Part shown: positions 33,383 to 42,224 of the stretch, piece by piece | Layout: the number at the start of each line of letters is the position of its first letter | How positions within the stretch are numbered: the stretch's first letter is position 1 | Assembly: GCA_046727955.1 (NCBI GenBank) | Contig: JBKPDO010000142.1 | Span: 1 to 42,224 of the forward strand | From: DASVXQ01 sp046727955 | Lineage (GTDB): Bacteria > Actinomycetota > CALGFH01 | Reading direction: 5' to 3' | Length of the DNA: 42,224 nt | Notes under the pieces: generated by a model | Database searches by the model: none | The model's input: only the letters and a program-made list of their open reading frames with translations | What the model was told of the DNA's origin: nothing | Translations under genes and position numbers: made by a program

Positions 33383-35154
33383 TGGCCGTGTCAACCTGAA
33401 GTGGGATCTGGGATCTGGCCCACATTTCGTGATGGAAACGGCCCCACGACACAGCATCATCTTCGTGCCGCTGTGAGGAGGACCCGTTTGCGTAACAGCG
33501 GCAGGCCGGCTCGGCCGAACATCTGCCGTTTGACCATTTTGATGTGGTTCACCCGGCCCTCGACCACCCCGGAGCTCCACCGGGTGGTCAACCCGCGGGT
33601 CACCGCGTCAAGGTCGGCCTCCAGGCCAGCGGCAAACGAGCCCAGCCCCGGCAGGTCATCGGCGCGGACGGCGCTGATCCACCCGGGTAGCTCCTGGCCG
33701 TGCAGCCCAGTCAGCATCTCGCCGAAGGCGCGGATGTGGCCAGCAGCAGCCCCAAGCTGCGGGTACCCCTCCAGGATCGCCTGCAGTTGCAGGTGCTCGT
33801 CGGCGGCCAGCCGGTCGGGATGGCGGGTCAGCCGCCGGTCACCTGCCGCACCGTCGGCGGCGCCGGAGCGATCGGACCGGGCGAGGCTCGGTACTGCTCC
33901 AGGAAGTCGCGGACCAGCCCATAGCTGCCGGCAAAGCCACGCGCGCTGATCTGGCGGTACAGCTCGGCGGCGTTGGTGCCGCCCTGCTGGAAGCGCTGCC
34001 GCAGCTGCGGCTTGAACGGGTCCAGCATGCTGGTCCGGGTGCCCTGCCACTTGCCGTCGACCAGCTCCTGCCAACTGGCAGCGCGGGCATACCGCTGCAC
34101 GGTGTGGCGTCCCCACCCAAGCTGCCGTGCGATCGAGCGAATGCCGTGGCCCTGGGCCACCAGCTCATGCACCACCTGGTGGTGGCGGCGGGCACGCTCG
34201 GCGAACTGCCCGACCGGTTGCACCTGGTCCAGCGGCGCCGATGCCGGTGGCGGCGCTGGCGGCTCAACGGGTGCCGGCGCAACAGGTTCCGGCGCCAGAG
34301 GACGTAGACAGTCACGGTGGCGGGCCACCACGCGCTCCACCGCCTTGCCCAGGTTCTGCCACAGGTGGAACCGGTCGGCGACCTGCACCGCGTTCGGCGC
34401 CCCAAGCCGGGCGCCCTCGGCGTAGGCGCCGGAGCGGTCCCGGCAGATCACCTCCACACCCGGGTGCGCCCGTAGCCAGTCCGCCAACGGCTGCGCCTCC
34501 CGGCCCGCCAGCAGCTCCACCGGCTTGCTGCGCTCGCAGTCGCACGGTGCCATAGACCTGCCCGCGGCGCAGCGCGAAGTCATCGACGCCCAGCACCCGC
34601 GGCGTGGCCGCCGGGGGATCGGGCAGCGCCAGCAGCAGCCGCAGCATGGTCGACCGGCTGGCCCTGGCCGGCAGCTGCCCGGCGAGCCGGGCGCCAGCAC
34701 GGCCAGCCAGCGCCACCGCGACCTGCCCCAGTAGGCAGCGCAGCAGCGGGGTGCGCCGCCCGTAGCGGACCGTCAGGCCCGGGACCTGCTCGGCGAACGT
34801 CCGGCGATGGCACGCCTGGTCGGCACAAAACAGCCGCCGCACCGACAGCACGATCACCATCCGGCGCCCGCTCGACGCCACGTCGGCCAGCCGCCGCCGG
34901 TAGTGGCTGTGCACCTTGTTCGAGGGGAGCCCGCAGCTTGGGCATGACGCCGTAGCTGCCCGGGTGCGCGCAATGACCCGGACGTGATCAGGAGCCTGGT
35001 CGACGCGTTCGATCTGGACGCCGGTCAGGTGCGGTAGGAGGGAATCGAGACCCTGGTTGTCACATGCCCGGCATCCTCACCACCCCACATCGAGCCACGG
35101 GGCCGTTTCCATCACGAAATGTGGGCCAGATCCCAACTCAGGCTGTCACAGCCA
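33383..35154 (-). mobile_element. ISL3-family insertion sequence
   Basis: The outer inverted repeats run 33383-33445 and 35099-35154, both starting TGGC(C/T)GTG and sharing GGCCCACATTTCGTGATGGA. The left copy carries an extra 7-bp GGGATCT. CACTGG is present directly on both sides (33377-33382 and 35155-35160), a likely target duplication, shorter than the 8 bp I remember for ISL3. The element splits a group II intron remnant. Confidence 0.85.
33457..35075 (-). pseudogene. ISL3-family transposase, frameshifted
   Basis: Read in three frames. N-terminus: LLPHLTGVQIERVDQAPDHVRVIARTRAATASCPSCGLPSNKVHSHYRRRLADV with the zinc-binding CPSCG, then DQACHRRTFAEQVPGLTVRYGRRT...VLGVDDFALRRGQVYG (first Asp). 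A shift near 34560 leads to ELLAGREAQPLADWLRAHPGVEVICRDRSGAYAEGARLGAPNAVQVADRFHLWQNLGKAVERVV (second Asp), a Pro-rich linker and a second helix-turn-helix (RSIARQLGWGRHTVQRY). A shift near 33830 leads to the Glu region SSGVVEGRVNHIKMVKRQMFGRAGLPLLRKRVL. No usable start codon in the first frame. Inactive. Confidence 0.85.
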
Positions 35155-35260
35155 CACTGGAGAGCCGTGTGTCGGGAAACCGACCAGCACGGTTCGGGAA
35201 GGGGCCGGCGGAAAAGGACCCGCTCCACGGGCACCTCGCCGGCGGCCTACTTCACTCGGA
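35155..35260 (+). other. Group II intron RNA 3' remnant
   Basis: GAGAGCCGTGTG, then a GGGAAACC stem and GCACGGTTCGGG, match the type of stem that follows the intron ORF in bacterial group II introns (GAGCCG...CGGTTCGG). It continues the HNH remnant across the ISL3 insertion. Extent is approximate, and domains V and VI were not identified. Confidence 0.45.
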
Positions 35261-35316
35261 GGTGCGGGCCGGAGAAACGGACCGTTGCGAGAGCACGGCA
35301 CCGCGCCCCGGCCCGA

Positions 35317-35571
35317 CCCTACTACGACTACCCGTGCTGCCGCCGAGTGCTGCGCCGCTGCGGGATCACGCCCCGGATCGCCCGACGCGGCGTCGAGTCC
35401 TCGACTCGGCTGGGGCGCCACCGCTATGTGGTGGAGCGGTCGCTGGTGTGGCTGGTGGGCTATCGGCGCCTCCAGGTCCGCTACGAGCGGTGCGCCGGCA
35501 TCCTGCTCGGGTTTCTCCACCTTGCCCGCACGCTGATCTGCCGCAAAGCACTGAACCAGCCGGAGGGATGA
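35317..35571 (+). pseudogene. IS5-family (IS427-like) transposase, C-terminal remnant
   Basis: The plus frame reads YYDYPCCRRVLRRCGITPRIARRGVESSTRLGRHRYVVERSLVWLVGYRRLQVRYERCAGILLGFLHLARTLICRKAL and stops at 35571. This is the end of a DDE_Tnp_1 transposase, including the Glu of the YVVERSLVWL motif. The first two catalytic Asp residues are missing. It differs from the IS5-like element at 4020-4871. Its end lies 8 bases from the ABC permease gene on the opposite strand. Confidence 0.8.
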
Positions 35572-35579
35572 ACCACCTG

Positions 35580-36557
35580 CTATCCGGTCCGCCGGTGGAC
35601 CAGCCAGACCGCGATGCCGAGCAGGACCGCCGCGAGGGCGACCAGCAGCCCCGCCTCGATCAGCTGGAAGGTCCAGAATCGGTCTCCGGGCTGGTACACC
35701 TCAAGGCTGCGGATGCCGTGCTGGTGGAGGTAGGCGAGCGTGTCGTCGGCTTCGCGGGCCGCCCGCAGTACGGCGCTTTCTTGTGCCAGGGTGAGCCGGT
35801 GACCCGCGCGGTCGACCAGGCCGCTGTCGAGGATCCAGTCCCGGCCCGCGCCCAGCGCACCCCGCCCAGCGGTCGTGTTCGCCGCGTCCGCGGCCGGGTC
35901 GAAGGTGCGCGCCAGCGGGGCGAGAAACCGGGGGCGCCCCACCAGTGCCAGCGGGAGCCACACGATCCAGTAGCCGAAGAAGGTCAGCGCCATGGCGGGG
36001 ATCGTTCGGCGCGCCAGGGTGCCGGCGAGGGTTCCCAGCGCGAAGGCGAACACCGCCCAGGCGGTGGGCACCACGCCCTCGAAGTTGTAGGCGGCGCCGT
36101 CGAAGCGTCCCTGGATGCCGTCCAGGGGCCCGCGCCACCAGGTGAGCAGGGCGGTGAACCCGACCGCGAGCACGGTCACCGCGGCGGTCAGCAGGGCGAG
36201 CTTGACGGCCAGCCAGCGGGTGCGGGTGACGCCTTGCGCCCAGGCCAGGCGCCAGGTGCCGTGCTCCAGTTCCCGGCCGAGCAGCGGGGCGCCGATGAAC
36301 ACCCCGGCCAGGGCGGGCAGCATGGCCAGCAAGGTGACCAGGTCACCCAGCCCGACATAGCGCCTGGTGAACTGCTCCAAGAGCGTGTCACAGCCCGCCG
36401 CCCGGCCGCCGCCAGCTACACAGGCGGCCACGCCCTGACCGGTGTAGGCGGCGTGCATCGGCAGCCCAGTGACCAGCAGCACCGCAGCCAGCGCCGCAAG
36501 CAGCACCAGCCCGCCGAGGACCTCCGCCCGGTGCTGCCGCCAGGTCAGCCACAGCAT
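35580..36557 (-). CDS. ABC exporter permease of the GntR operon
   Basis: This 325-residue protein has six hydrophobic segments (about 15-33, 78-98, 118-140, 165-185, 190-210, 298-320) and a periplasmic loop with two Cys (VAACVAGGGRAAGCDT), which could form a disulfide. Motifs LTWRQHRAEVLGGLV and LLGRELEHGTWRLAWAQGVTRTRWLAVKL are typical of actinobacterial ABC-2 permeases in YtrA/GntR-regulated operons. Directly follows the ATPase gene. Substrate unknown; cell-envelope stress or antibiotic export is likely by analogy with ytr operons. Confidence 0.9.
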   Translation of the reverse strand: MLWLTWRQHRAEVLGGLVLLAALAAVLLVTGLPMHAAYTGQGVAACVAGGGRAAGCDTLLEQFTRRYVGLGDLVTLLAMLPALAGVFIGAPLLGRELEHGTWRLAWAQGVTRTRWLAVKLALLTAAVTVLAVGFTALLTWWRGPLDGIQGRFDGAAYNFEGVVPTAWAVFAFALGTLAGTLARRTIPAMALTFFGYWIVWLPLALVGRPRFLAPLARTFDPAADAANTTAGRGALGAGRDWILDSGLVDRAGHRLTLAQESAVLRAAREADDTLAYLHQHGIRSLEVYQPGDRFWTFQLIEAGLLVALAAVLLGIAVWLVHRRTG

Positions 36558-37441
<884 letters not shown>

Positions 37442-37445
<4 letters not shown>

Positions 37446-37837
37446 GCGACCCCCTCCCCGCTGGCGGGCTCCTCCAGTACGCTTGCCATCACCGCGGCCA
37501 CCCGCTCGTGGTCTAGCCCGGCGGCGTAGGCTGCGTCGACCCAGCGGCGCAGCGCGTGGCGCAGCCGGGCGTAGGTCGCGGGGTCGACGCTGGCGGTCGT
37601 GGTTTGGATGAAGGTGCCCTGTCCCGAGCGGGCAGCCGCCAGGCCCTCCCGCTCCAGCTCCCGGTACGCCTTGGCGACGGTGTTGGGGTTGATCGTCAGC
37701 TCGGCCGCGACCTCTCTGACGGTCGGCAGCTGGTCGCCCGGCTGCAGGTAGCCGAGCAGGATGGCCTGCTTGACTTGGCTGACGAGCTGCAGGTAGGTCG
37801 GGACACCTGAGCGCGCGTCCAGCCGGAACGCGAACAC
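37442..37837 (-). CDS. GntR-family regulator, YtrA subfamily
   Basis: This 131-residue protein has a GntR winged helix at the N-terminus (VPTYLQLVSQVKQAILLGYLQPGDQLPTVREVAAELTINPNTVAKAYRELEREGLAAARSGQGTFI, about 12-77) and a short helical tail of about 50 residues, the YtrA-subfamily size. The GTG start at 37837 has AGGAGGT 5 bases upstream. First gene of a three-gene operon with ATPase and permease, which YtrA regulators repress. A perfect palindrome (37858-37877) just upstream is the likely autoregulatory operator. Confidence 0.93.
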
Positions 37838-37857
37838 GACACCTCCTCACGTCCTCT

Positions 37858-37877
37858 TGTACTAGTATCCTAGTACA
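37858..37877 (-). promoter_or_regulatory. YtrA-type operator
   Basis: TGTACTAG-TATC-CTAGTACA is a perfect 8-bp inverted repeat 21 bases upstream of the GntR start. The arms resemble the TGTACTA-type half sites I recall for YtrA repressors. It probably overlaps the -10 region. Confidence 0.75.
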
Positions 37878-37974
37878 CTGGCTTCGGCTTCGCAGGGTCA
37901 ATAGCCAGGGCCGTGCCGGCTGCGCATGCCGATTAGGAGGCCGAGCAGCTCGAGTCACCCGAAGGTCGGAAACA

Positions 37975-38092
37975 TGCTCTTAGCCTCAATGCCGGTCAGT
38001 TACGGCGACCCTGCCGTGCAAACACACGACGTTTGCCCAGGTCAGGACAGTGCTTCCCCGCCTATCTGACCGGCATTGCTCTTAGCCTGAAT
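37975..38092. repeat. Inverted and direct repeat structure, possible MITE or IS-end remnant
   Basis: CAATGCCGGTCAG (37987-37999) is the exact reverse complement of CTGACCGGCATTG (38066-38078), and TGCTCTTAGCCT is present as a direct repeat at 37975-37986 and 38077-38088. No gene lies inside. The rest of the gap 37878-38317 shows no coding signal. Confidence 0.5.
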
Positions 38093-38317
38093 CCACCGAT
38101 GCCGGAATTCTTGGCGGGTTGGGGTGCCGGCGAGCCGGTCAAAAGGGGCTTGGTGCCGGACTGTCGGCATCATCGGGGAGTCACACCGGCCGGTTTGCGA
38201 CGATCGCAGGGGTGCGGGCAGCTCGCTGGCCAAACGCGAGCATAGCTTTACTGGCGTTTGGAGTATAGCGGTGAGCCGGGGTCGGGGCCAACCGGCCGGC
38301 TTGGGGGAGGTCACGTC

Positions 38318-39744
38318 ATGGCCACCGACACCATCGACATTGCCGGACTCGACGGCGGACGCGTCAGCCTCTTTTCCAAGCAGCTCCACGAGCTGGACTC
38401 ACGGGTCCAGGGTCGGCTGCTGCGCCCGGCGACCAGGATTGGGACAACGCCGTGTTGACCTGGAACGGCACGGTGGCCAAGACCCCCGCGCTCGTCCTCC
38501 AGCCGGCCTCCGCCCACGACGTCGCCACCACGGTCGGGTTCGCCCGCGATCACGGGCTACTGCTCAGCATCAAGGGCGGAGGCCACAACATCGCCGGCAC
38601 CGCCATCGCCCAGGGCGGCCTGACGCTGGACCTGTCCCGCATGCGCCAGGTCGCCGTCGACCCCGACGCCAGGCTCGCCCATGTCGGACCGGGGTGTCTG
38701 CTCGGCGACGTCGACCAGGCCACCCTGGCGCACGGGCTGGCGACCGTGCTCGGCTTTGTGTCCGAGACCGGCGTGGCCGGCCTGACCCTGGGGGGCGGCT
38801 GGGGCTACCTGACGCGCCGCTTCGGCTGGACGGTCGACAACCTCCAGGAAGTCGAGGTCGTCACCGCCGACGGCCAGGTCCACACCGCCAACCGCGACCA
38901 GCACGCCGAGCTGTTCTGGGTGCTGCGCGGCGGCGGCGGCAACTTCGGCGTCGTCACCCGGTTCAGCTTCCGCCTGCACCAGGTCGGCCCCACCATCACC
39001 GGCGGTCTCATCATATGGAGCGCCGACCGGGCCGAGGAGGTGCTGGCCGCCTACCGCGAACTCACCGAGTCGGCGCCGCGCGAGCTCACCGCCGCCGTGA
39101 CCGTCCGCCTGGCACCGCCAGCCCCGTTCCTGCCCCGAGAATGGCACAGCAGGCCCATCACCGGGATGATCCTGTGCCACAGCAGCGCCAACGCCGAAGC
39201 CGACCTGACGGCGGTTCGCGCCCTCGGCGACCCGATCGTCGACCTGGTCACCCCCAAGCCCTACGCCGCCATGCAGTCGATGCTCAACGCCATGGAACCC
39301 AAGGGGCTGCATCGCTACTGGAAGACCGAGTTCCTTCCACACCTGTCGAGCGAGTTCCTGGACACCTTCCGCAGCAGTGCGCTGCAGGTCACCTCGCCGC
39401 TGTCCCAGTCGCTGGTGTTCCACCTCGCCGGTGCCCTCAACGACCACAAGGACGACGACGGGGCGGTCGGCAACCGCGACGCCCGCTACATCGGTGGGTT
39501 CTCCGGCACCTGGCCGCCCGGCGCCCCCTCCGACCCGCATGTGGCCTGGGCCCGGGAGTCGTGGGAGCGGATCCGACCCTTCTCCACCGGCGGCAACTAC
39601 GTCAACTTCCAACTCGCCGAGGACGACACTTCCCGGACCGCCGCCGCCTACGGGAGCAACTACCAGCGCCTCCAACGGGTCAAGGCCGAGTATGACCCCG
39701 ACAACCTCTTCCGCGTGAATCGCAACATCCCGCCAGCGGCCTGA
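38318..39744 (+). CDS. FAD-linked berberine-bridge-type oxidoreductase, with one frameshift
   Basis: The ATG at 38318 (GGAGG 8 bases upstream) starts MATDTIDIAGLDGGRVSLFSKQLHELDSRVQGRLLRP. One base is then missing near 38430, and the protein continues in the next frame as DQDWDNAVLTWNGTVAKTPALVLQPASAHDV. It has the FAD domain with the flavin-linking His in KGGGHNIAGTAI, GVAGLTLGGGWGYLTRRFG, RGGGGNFGVVT, and a C-terminal BBE domain (AAYGSNYQRLQRVKAEYDPDNLFRVNRNI). Restored length is about 475 residues, normal for the family. These enzymes oxidise sugars, alkaloids or polyketides. The Cys of doubly linked flavins is absent (Thr-Leu in its place). Inactive if the shift is real. Confidence 0.85.
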
Positions 39745-40063
39745 CCACCAGTCCGTCAGCTTGTAGGTGCAACTTTCCGCCAGACCACATGAGGCATGGT
39801 GCGACGCTGCTGAAAGGCTGCGATCCAGCACGCCACAAGCGCACTCAACAGGTGAGCCTCCAACCTGCCTTCACGACCAACCCTCCACTACTGTTCTCGC
39901 TGCTCAGGCAGGTCGAGCTGCGCCATGGCAGGCGCTGGCAGGCAACAGCCGCGGTGGATTCAGGCTTAGGGCTCGTAATTAAATAAATTGGACAATGGGG
40001 GCGGTCTGCTATTGGACGCGGCGGTGGCGACCGAGAAGGACCTCGGGCGAGGACCAAGCCGCC
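39745..40063. other. Intergenic stretch without recognisable gene
   Basis: No convincing coding or RNA feature. A short frame ending at 39984 (FTTNPPLLFSLLRQVELRHGRRWQATAAVD) looks protein-like but was not recognised. TAATTAAATAAATT near 39977 is the most AT-rich spot in this half of the window. Confidence 0.4.
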
Positions 40064-40984
40064 TCAGGTTCCGAGCAGAAGATCCCCAGTCTTCCAGTCT
40101 CGAGCCACCACCTGGCCGGCGGGCAAGACAACTGCCTCGAGCGGTTGGCGGCCGAGCTGGATCCGCTGGCGAACGCTCAAGCTGACAGGATCGACAACGA
40201 GCACATCACCGGAGCCTGGTCGAGGCACCACCACATGTCGCTCGTCGGGAGGCCACCCCAGGCCGCCAAGAAACATCCGCGGCTGTTCGCCTATGTCGCC
40301 CCCGAAGCGATCGCCGGTTACCTGCCAGTGGCGTCGATCAACCCGAACGACGGTGTCATAGTCCATCGCCCAGACCTCCGGCGCATGCCTTCGCACGTAG
40401 GGCTCCGGGTTGCCCGAGTGGCCGGCCAATCGGACGCGCCGAATGACCGCTGCGGAGTTCGGCGCACACAACACCAGGTCAGACGATCGCTGGACGCCAA
40501 AGAGCAACTCGTTGGTCTCTGGCACCGTCGCAACCGCCACAACGCCTTGATAGCCATGGTCATACATCGGGTCGTCGAACCAATCCAATCGGGCCACCCT
40601 CGCCTGCTCCGGGCCGATGACGACCACGAAGTATCCCGCCGCGCCAGTCGCCGAATCACTCAGGTAGCCGACGTGCGCTTGCTGAAGGCCGTGCCACGCG
40701 GCCGGAGCGCCCGTCATTGCCGGTCGCCAACCGCGCACATCGACCTGGGCCACTGCGATGTCCGGTCGCTCATATGACTGGGCGGTAATGAGCAGACGAT
40801 CCCCGTTGAAGTGGTGTGCAGCGGTGAACAGCTCACCCAGGCCTTCGCGAACCACAAGGTAGCGGGCATCGCTGAGGGGGAGTGCACCGGTGGTCCCGGT
40901 CCGGGCATCAAAGCGCCACACGCTGCCGTGATCGACCCAACCGAGGCTGGAGATGACATACCGTTCTGCGGGGTCAGTGATCAT
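40064..40984 (-). CDS. Unrecognised protein with beta-propeller-like repeats
   Basis: This 306-residue soluble protein has no signal peptide or membrane helix. It starts MITDPAERYVISSLGWVDHGSVWRFDARTG and contains recurring blocks ending in short hydrophobic strands, such as ERYVISSL, RYLVVREG, DRLLITAQ, GYFVVVIG, NELLFGVQ, DLVLCAP, RHVVVPRPGSGDVLVVDP and VRQRIQLGRQPLEAVVL. This suggests a WD40/Kelch-like propeller, but no diagnostic motif is clear. The ATG at 40984 is chosen; a TTG at 40993 is also possible, and a stop lies just upstream of it. No convincing ribosome site. It stands alone between an oxidoreductase and an ISAzo13 transposase. No function is proposed. Confidence 0.6.
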   Translation of the reverse strand: MITDPAERYVISSLGWVDHGSVWRFDARTGTTGALPLSDARYLVVREGLGELFTAAHHFNGDRLLITAQSYERPDIAVAQVDVRGWRPAMTGAPAAWHGLQQAHVGYLSDSATGAAGYFVVVIGPEQARVARLDWFDDPMYDHGYQGVVAVATVPETNELLFGVQRSSDLVLCAPNSAAVIRRVRLAGHSGNPEPYVRRHAPEVWAMDYDTVVRVDRRHWQVTGDRFGGDIGEQPRMFLGGLGWPPDERHVVVPRPGSGDVLVVDPVSLSVRQRIQLGRQPLEAVVLPAGQVVARDWKTGDLLLGT

Positions 40985-41160
40985 CGGGACCAATCATGCT
41001 ACGCCGTGGCCAAGCTGGGCTGTACGCGACGCGCCGAGCGGGGTCCAACCGCAATCCCCAAAGTCCGCCACCCGGTCCGGGGCGTCACCGTCCGGGGTGA
41101 TGCGCGCGTCGACCAGCGCGAACGGCCAGGACAAGGCCGGACGCTGGTTAGACTGCCCTG

Positions 41161-42224
41161 ATGCAGACCGACGAGGAAACCCTTGCTCAGAAGTACGCGG
41201 TGGTGCTGCCACACCTTGACGAGCGGCGACGCAGGCTCCTGCTCGCCGCCGAGGCGCGAGCGCTGGGCCGGGGTGGGGTGTCGCTGGTGGCCCGCGCCGC
41301 CGGGGTCTCGCGCCAGACCATCCACACCGCCCTCAAGGGGCTGGACACTCCTCTGGCGGCCGCCGGGCGGGTACGGCGGCCCGGCGGCGGGCGCAAACGC
41401 CTGGCCGAGCGCGACCCGGGCCTGGTCGAGGCGTTGGACGCGCTGGTCGAGCCGACCAGCCGGGGCGACCCGCAGTCGCCGCTGCGCTGGACGACCAAGT
41501 CCACCCGCAACCTCGCCGACACGTTGACCGGCCAGGGCCACCCGGCCAGCCACACGCTGGTCGCGGGCCTGTTGCGCGAGCAGGGCTACAGCCTGCAGGC
41601 GACCCGCAAGACCCTGGAAGGCGCCCGGCACCCCGACCGGGACGCCCAGTTTGGCTACATCAACGACACCGCCCGCGGCTACCTCGACCAGGGCCTGCCG
41701 GTGGTCAGCGTCGACACCAAGAAAAAGGAGTTGGTCGGCCGGTTCGCCAACAAGGGCCGCGAATGGCAGCCCGTCGGCGCCCCAGTCGAGGTCAACGTGC
41801 ACGACTTCCCCGACCCCCAGCTTGGCAAGGCGATTCCCTATGGGGTCTACGACCTGGGCGCCAACGCCGGCTGGGTGAGCGTGGGCTGCGACCACGACAC
41901 CGCCAGCTTCGCGGTGGCGACCTTGCGGAGCTGGTGGGAGCAGGTCGGCCAGGTCGCCTACCCGGCGGCGGATCGGCTGCTGGTCTGCGCCGACGCCGGC
42001 GGCAGCAACGGCTACCGGGTACGGTTGTGGAAGGTCGAGCTGGCCCGGTTGGCGGCCGAGACCAGCCTGGCGGTTACGGTGTGCCGCCATGCCGAGCGCG
42101 CCGGTGACCAGCTCGGCGCTGCGATCATCGCGCATCGACCAGCCCGTGCACGCCCGCGAGCAGCCGTCGATGAGCGCCGACACATACAGCACCCCCTGGT
42201 CGGTCGACAGCTCGGTGACGTCGC
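41161..42224 (+). pseudogene. ISAzo13-family transposase, C-terminus lost
   Basis: From the ATG at 41161: MQTDEETLAQKYAVVLPHLDERRRRLLLAAEARALGRGGVSLVARAAGVSRQTIHTALKGL, then RRPGGGRKRLAERDPGL, WTTKSTRNLADTL, the first Asp in VVSVDTKKKELVGRFANKGREW, and the second in LLVCADAGGSNGYRVRLWKVELARLA. Similarity stops after AVTVCR at about 42088, just before the usual CHFPPGTSKWNKIEH with the catalytic Glu. The frame stays open to the window end, but what follows is the antisense of an IS3 gene, so the transposase was cut and cannot be active. Confidence 0.85.
42089..42224 (-). pseudogene. IS3-family OrfB fragment, continues past window end
   Basis: The minus strand reads DVTELSTDQGVLYVSALIDGCSRACTGWSMRDDRSAELVTGALGMA, the region of an IS3 OrfB that contains the first catalytic Asp (DVTEL). 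Downstream of GALGMA the reading meets ISAzo13 sequence, so the gene is truncated there. The upstream part lies beyond the window. Confidence 0.75.

Noticed and set aside
38042..38389. 115-codon minus-strand ORF before the oxidoreductase
   Set aside because: No domain, no ribosome site, overlaps the oxidoreductase start and the repeat structure at 37975-38092.

Overview
The window is very GC-rich and codes like an actinobacterium. It has GTG/TTG starts, F420-type enzymes (a Ddn-like nitroreductase and a luciferase-like monooxygenase remnant), an ECF41-type sigma factor with a SnoaL tail, PadR/TetR/GntR-regulated efflux cassettes, and actinobacterial IS families. No genus can be named. This is accessory DNA: roughly half is insertion sequences, transposon relics or truncated genes.

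Layout: 1-477 holds an F420-dependent nitroreductase, cut by the window edge. 541-695 is a dead DUF1579-like fragment. 772-2819 is a minus-strand operon (methyltransferase-carboxymuconolactone decarboxylase fusion, ABM monooxygenase, DoxX), divergent from a TetR regulator at 2941 with tandem operators between them. 3655-4965 holds an integrase remnant and an IS5-like element. 4961-8147 holds two small proteins and an OmpR-type two-component system whose flanks carry tandem 11-bp repeats. 8312-9195 is IS debris plus a second set of 11-bp-phased repeats.

9196-14166 is a lower-GC, two-gene defence cassette: a Ser/Thr kinase-SF1 helicase protein followed by a phospholipase-D nuclease. This is the architecture of type I Mokosh. 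The helicase gene carries one frameshift near 11082. Transposon debris lies on both sides.

14350-18667 holds a chimeric IS3/NmrA ORF, a sensor-protein remnant and a PadR-ABC-FtsX efflux operon. 18800-22591 holds relics of two different Tn3 transposases. 22741-29022 is bounded by a perfect 125-bp inverted repeat and contains a NarL/HK two-component pair divergent from an ABC exporter with two permeases, one carrying a large lectin-like extracytoplasmic insert. 28648-29847 holds truncated LLM oxidoreductase and sigma factor genes, followed by a tyrosine recombinase (30058-30969).

31000-35571 is nested mobile DNA: an IS3 element, an IS30 remnant, an IS3 OrfB remnant, a group II intron remnant split by an ISL3 element with target duplication, and an IS5 remnant. 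35580-37837 is a GntR-ABC exporter operon with a palindromic operator. 38318-39744 is a frameshifted berberine-bridge oxidoreductase. 40064-40984 is an unrecognised protein. The window ends in an ISAzo13 transposase interrupted by an antisense IS3 OrfB fragment.

The intact cargo repeats one theme: a local regulator next to an exporter (PadR, NarL/HK, GntR) or a redox operon (TetR), plus one phage-defence cassette. Family names come from motif recognition by eye; no database search was run.
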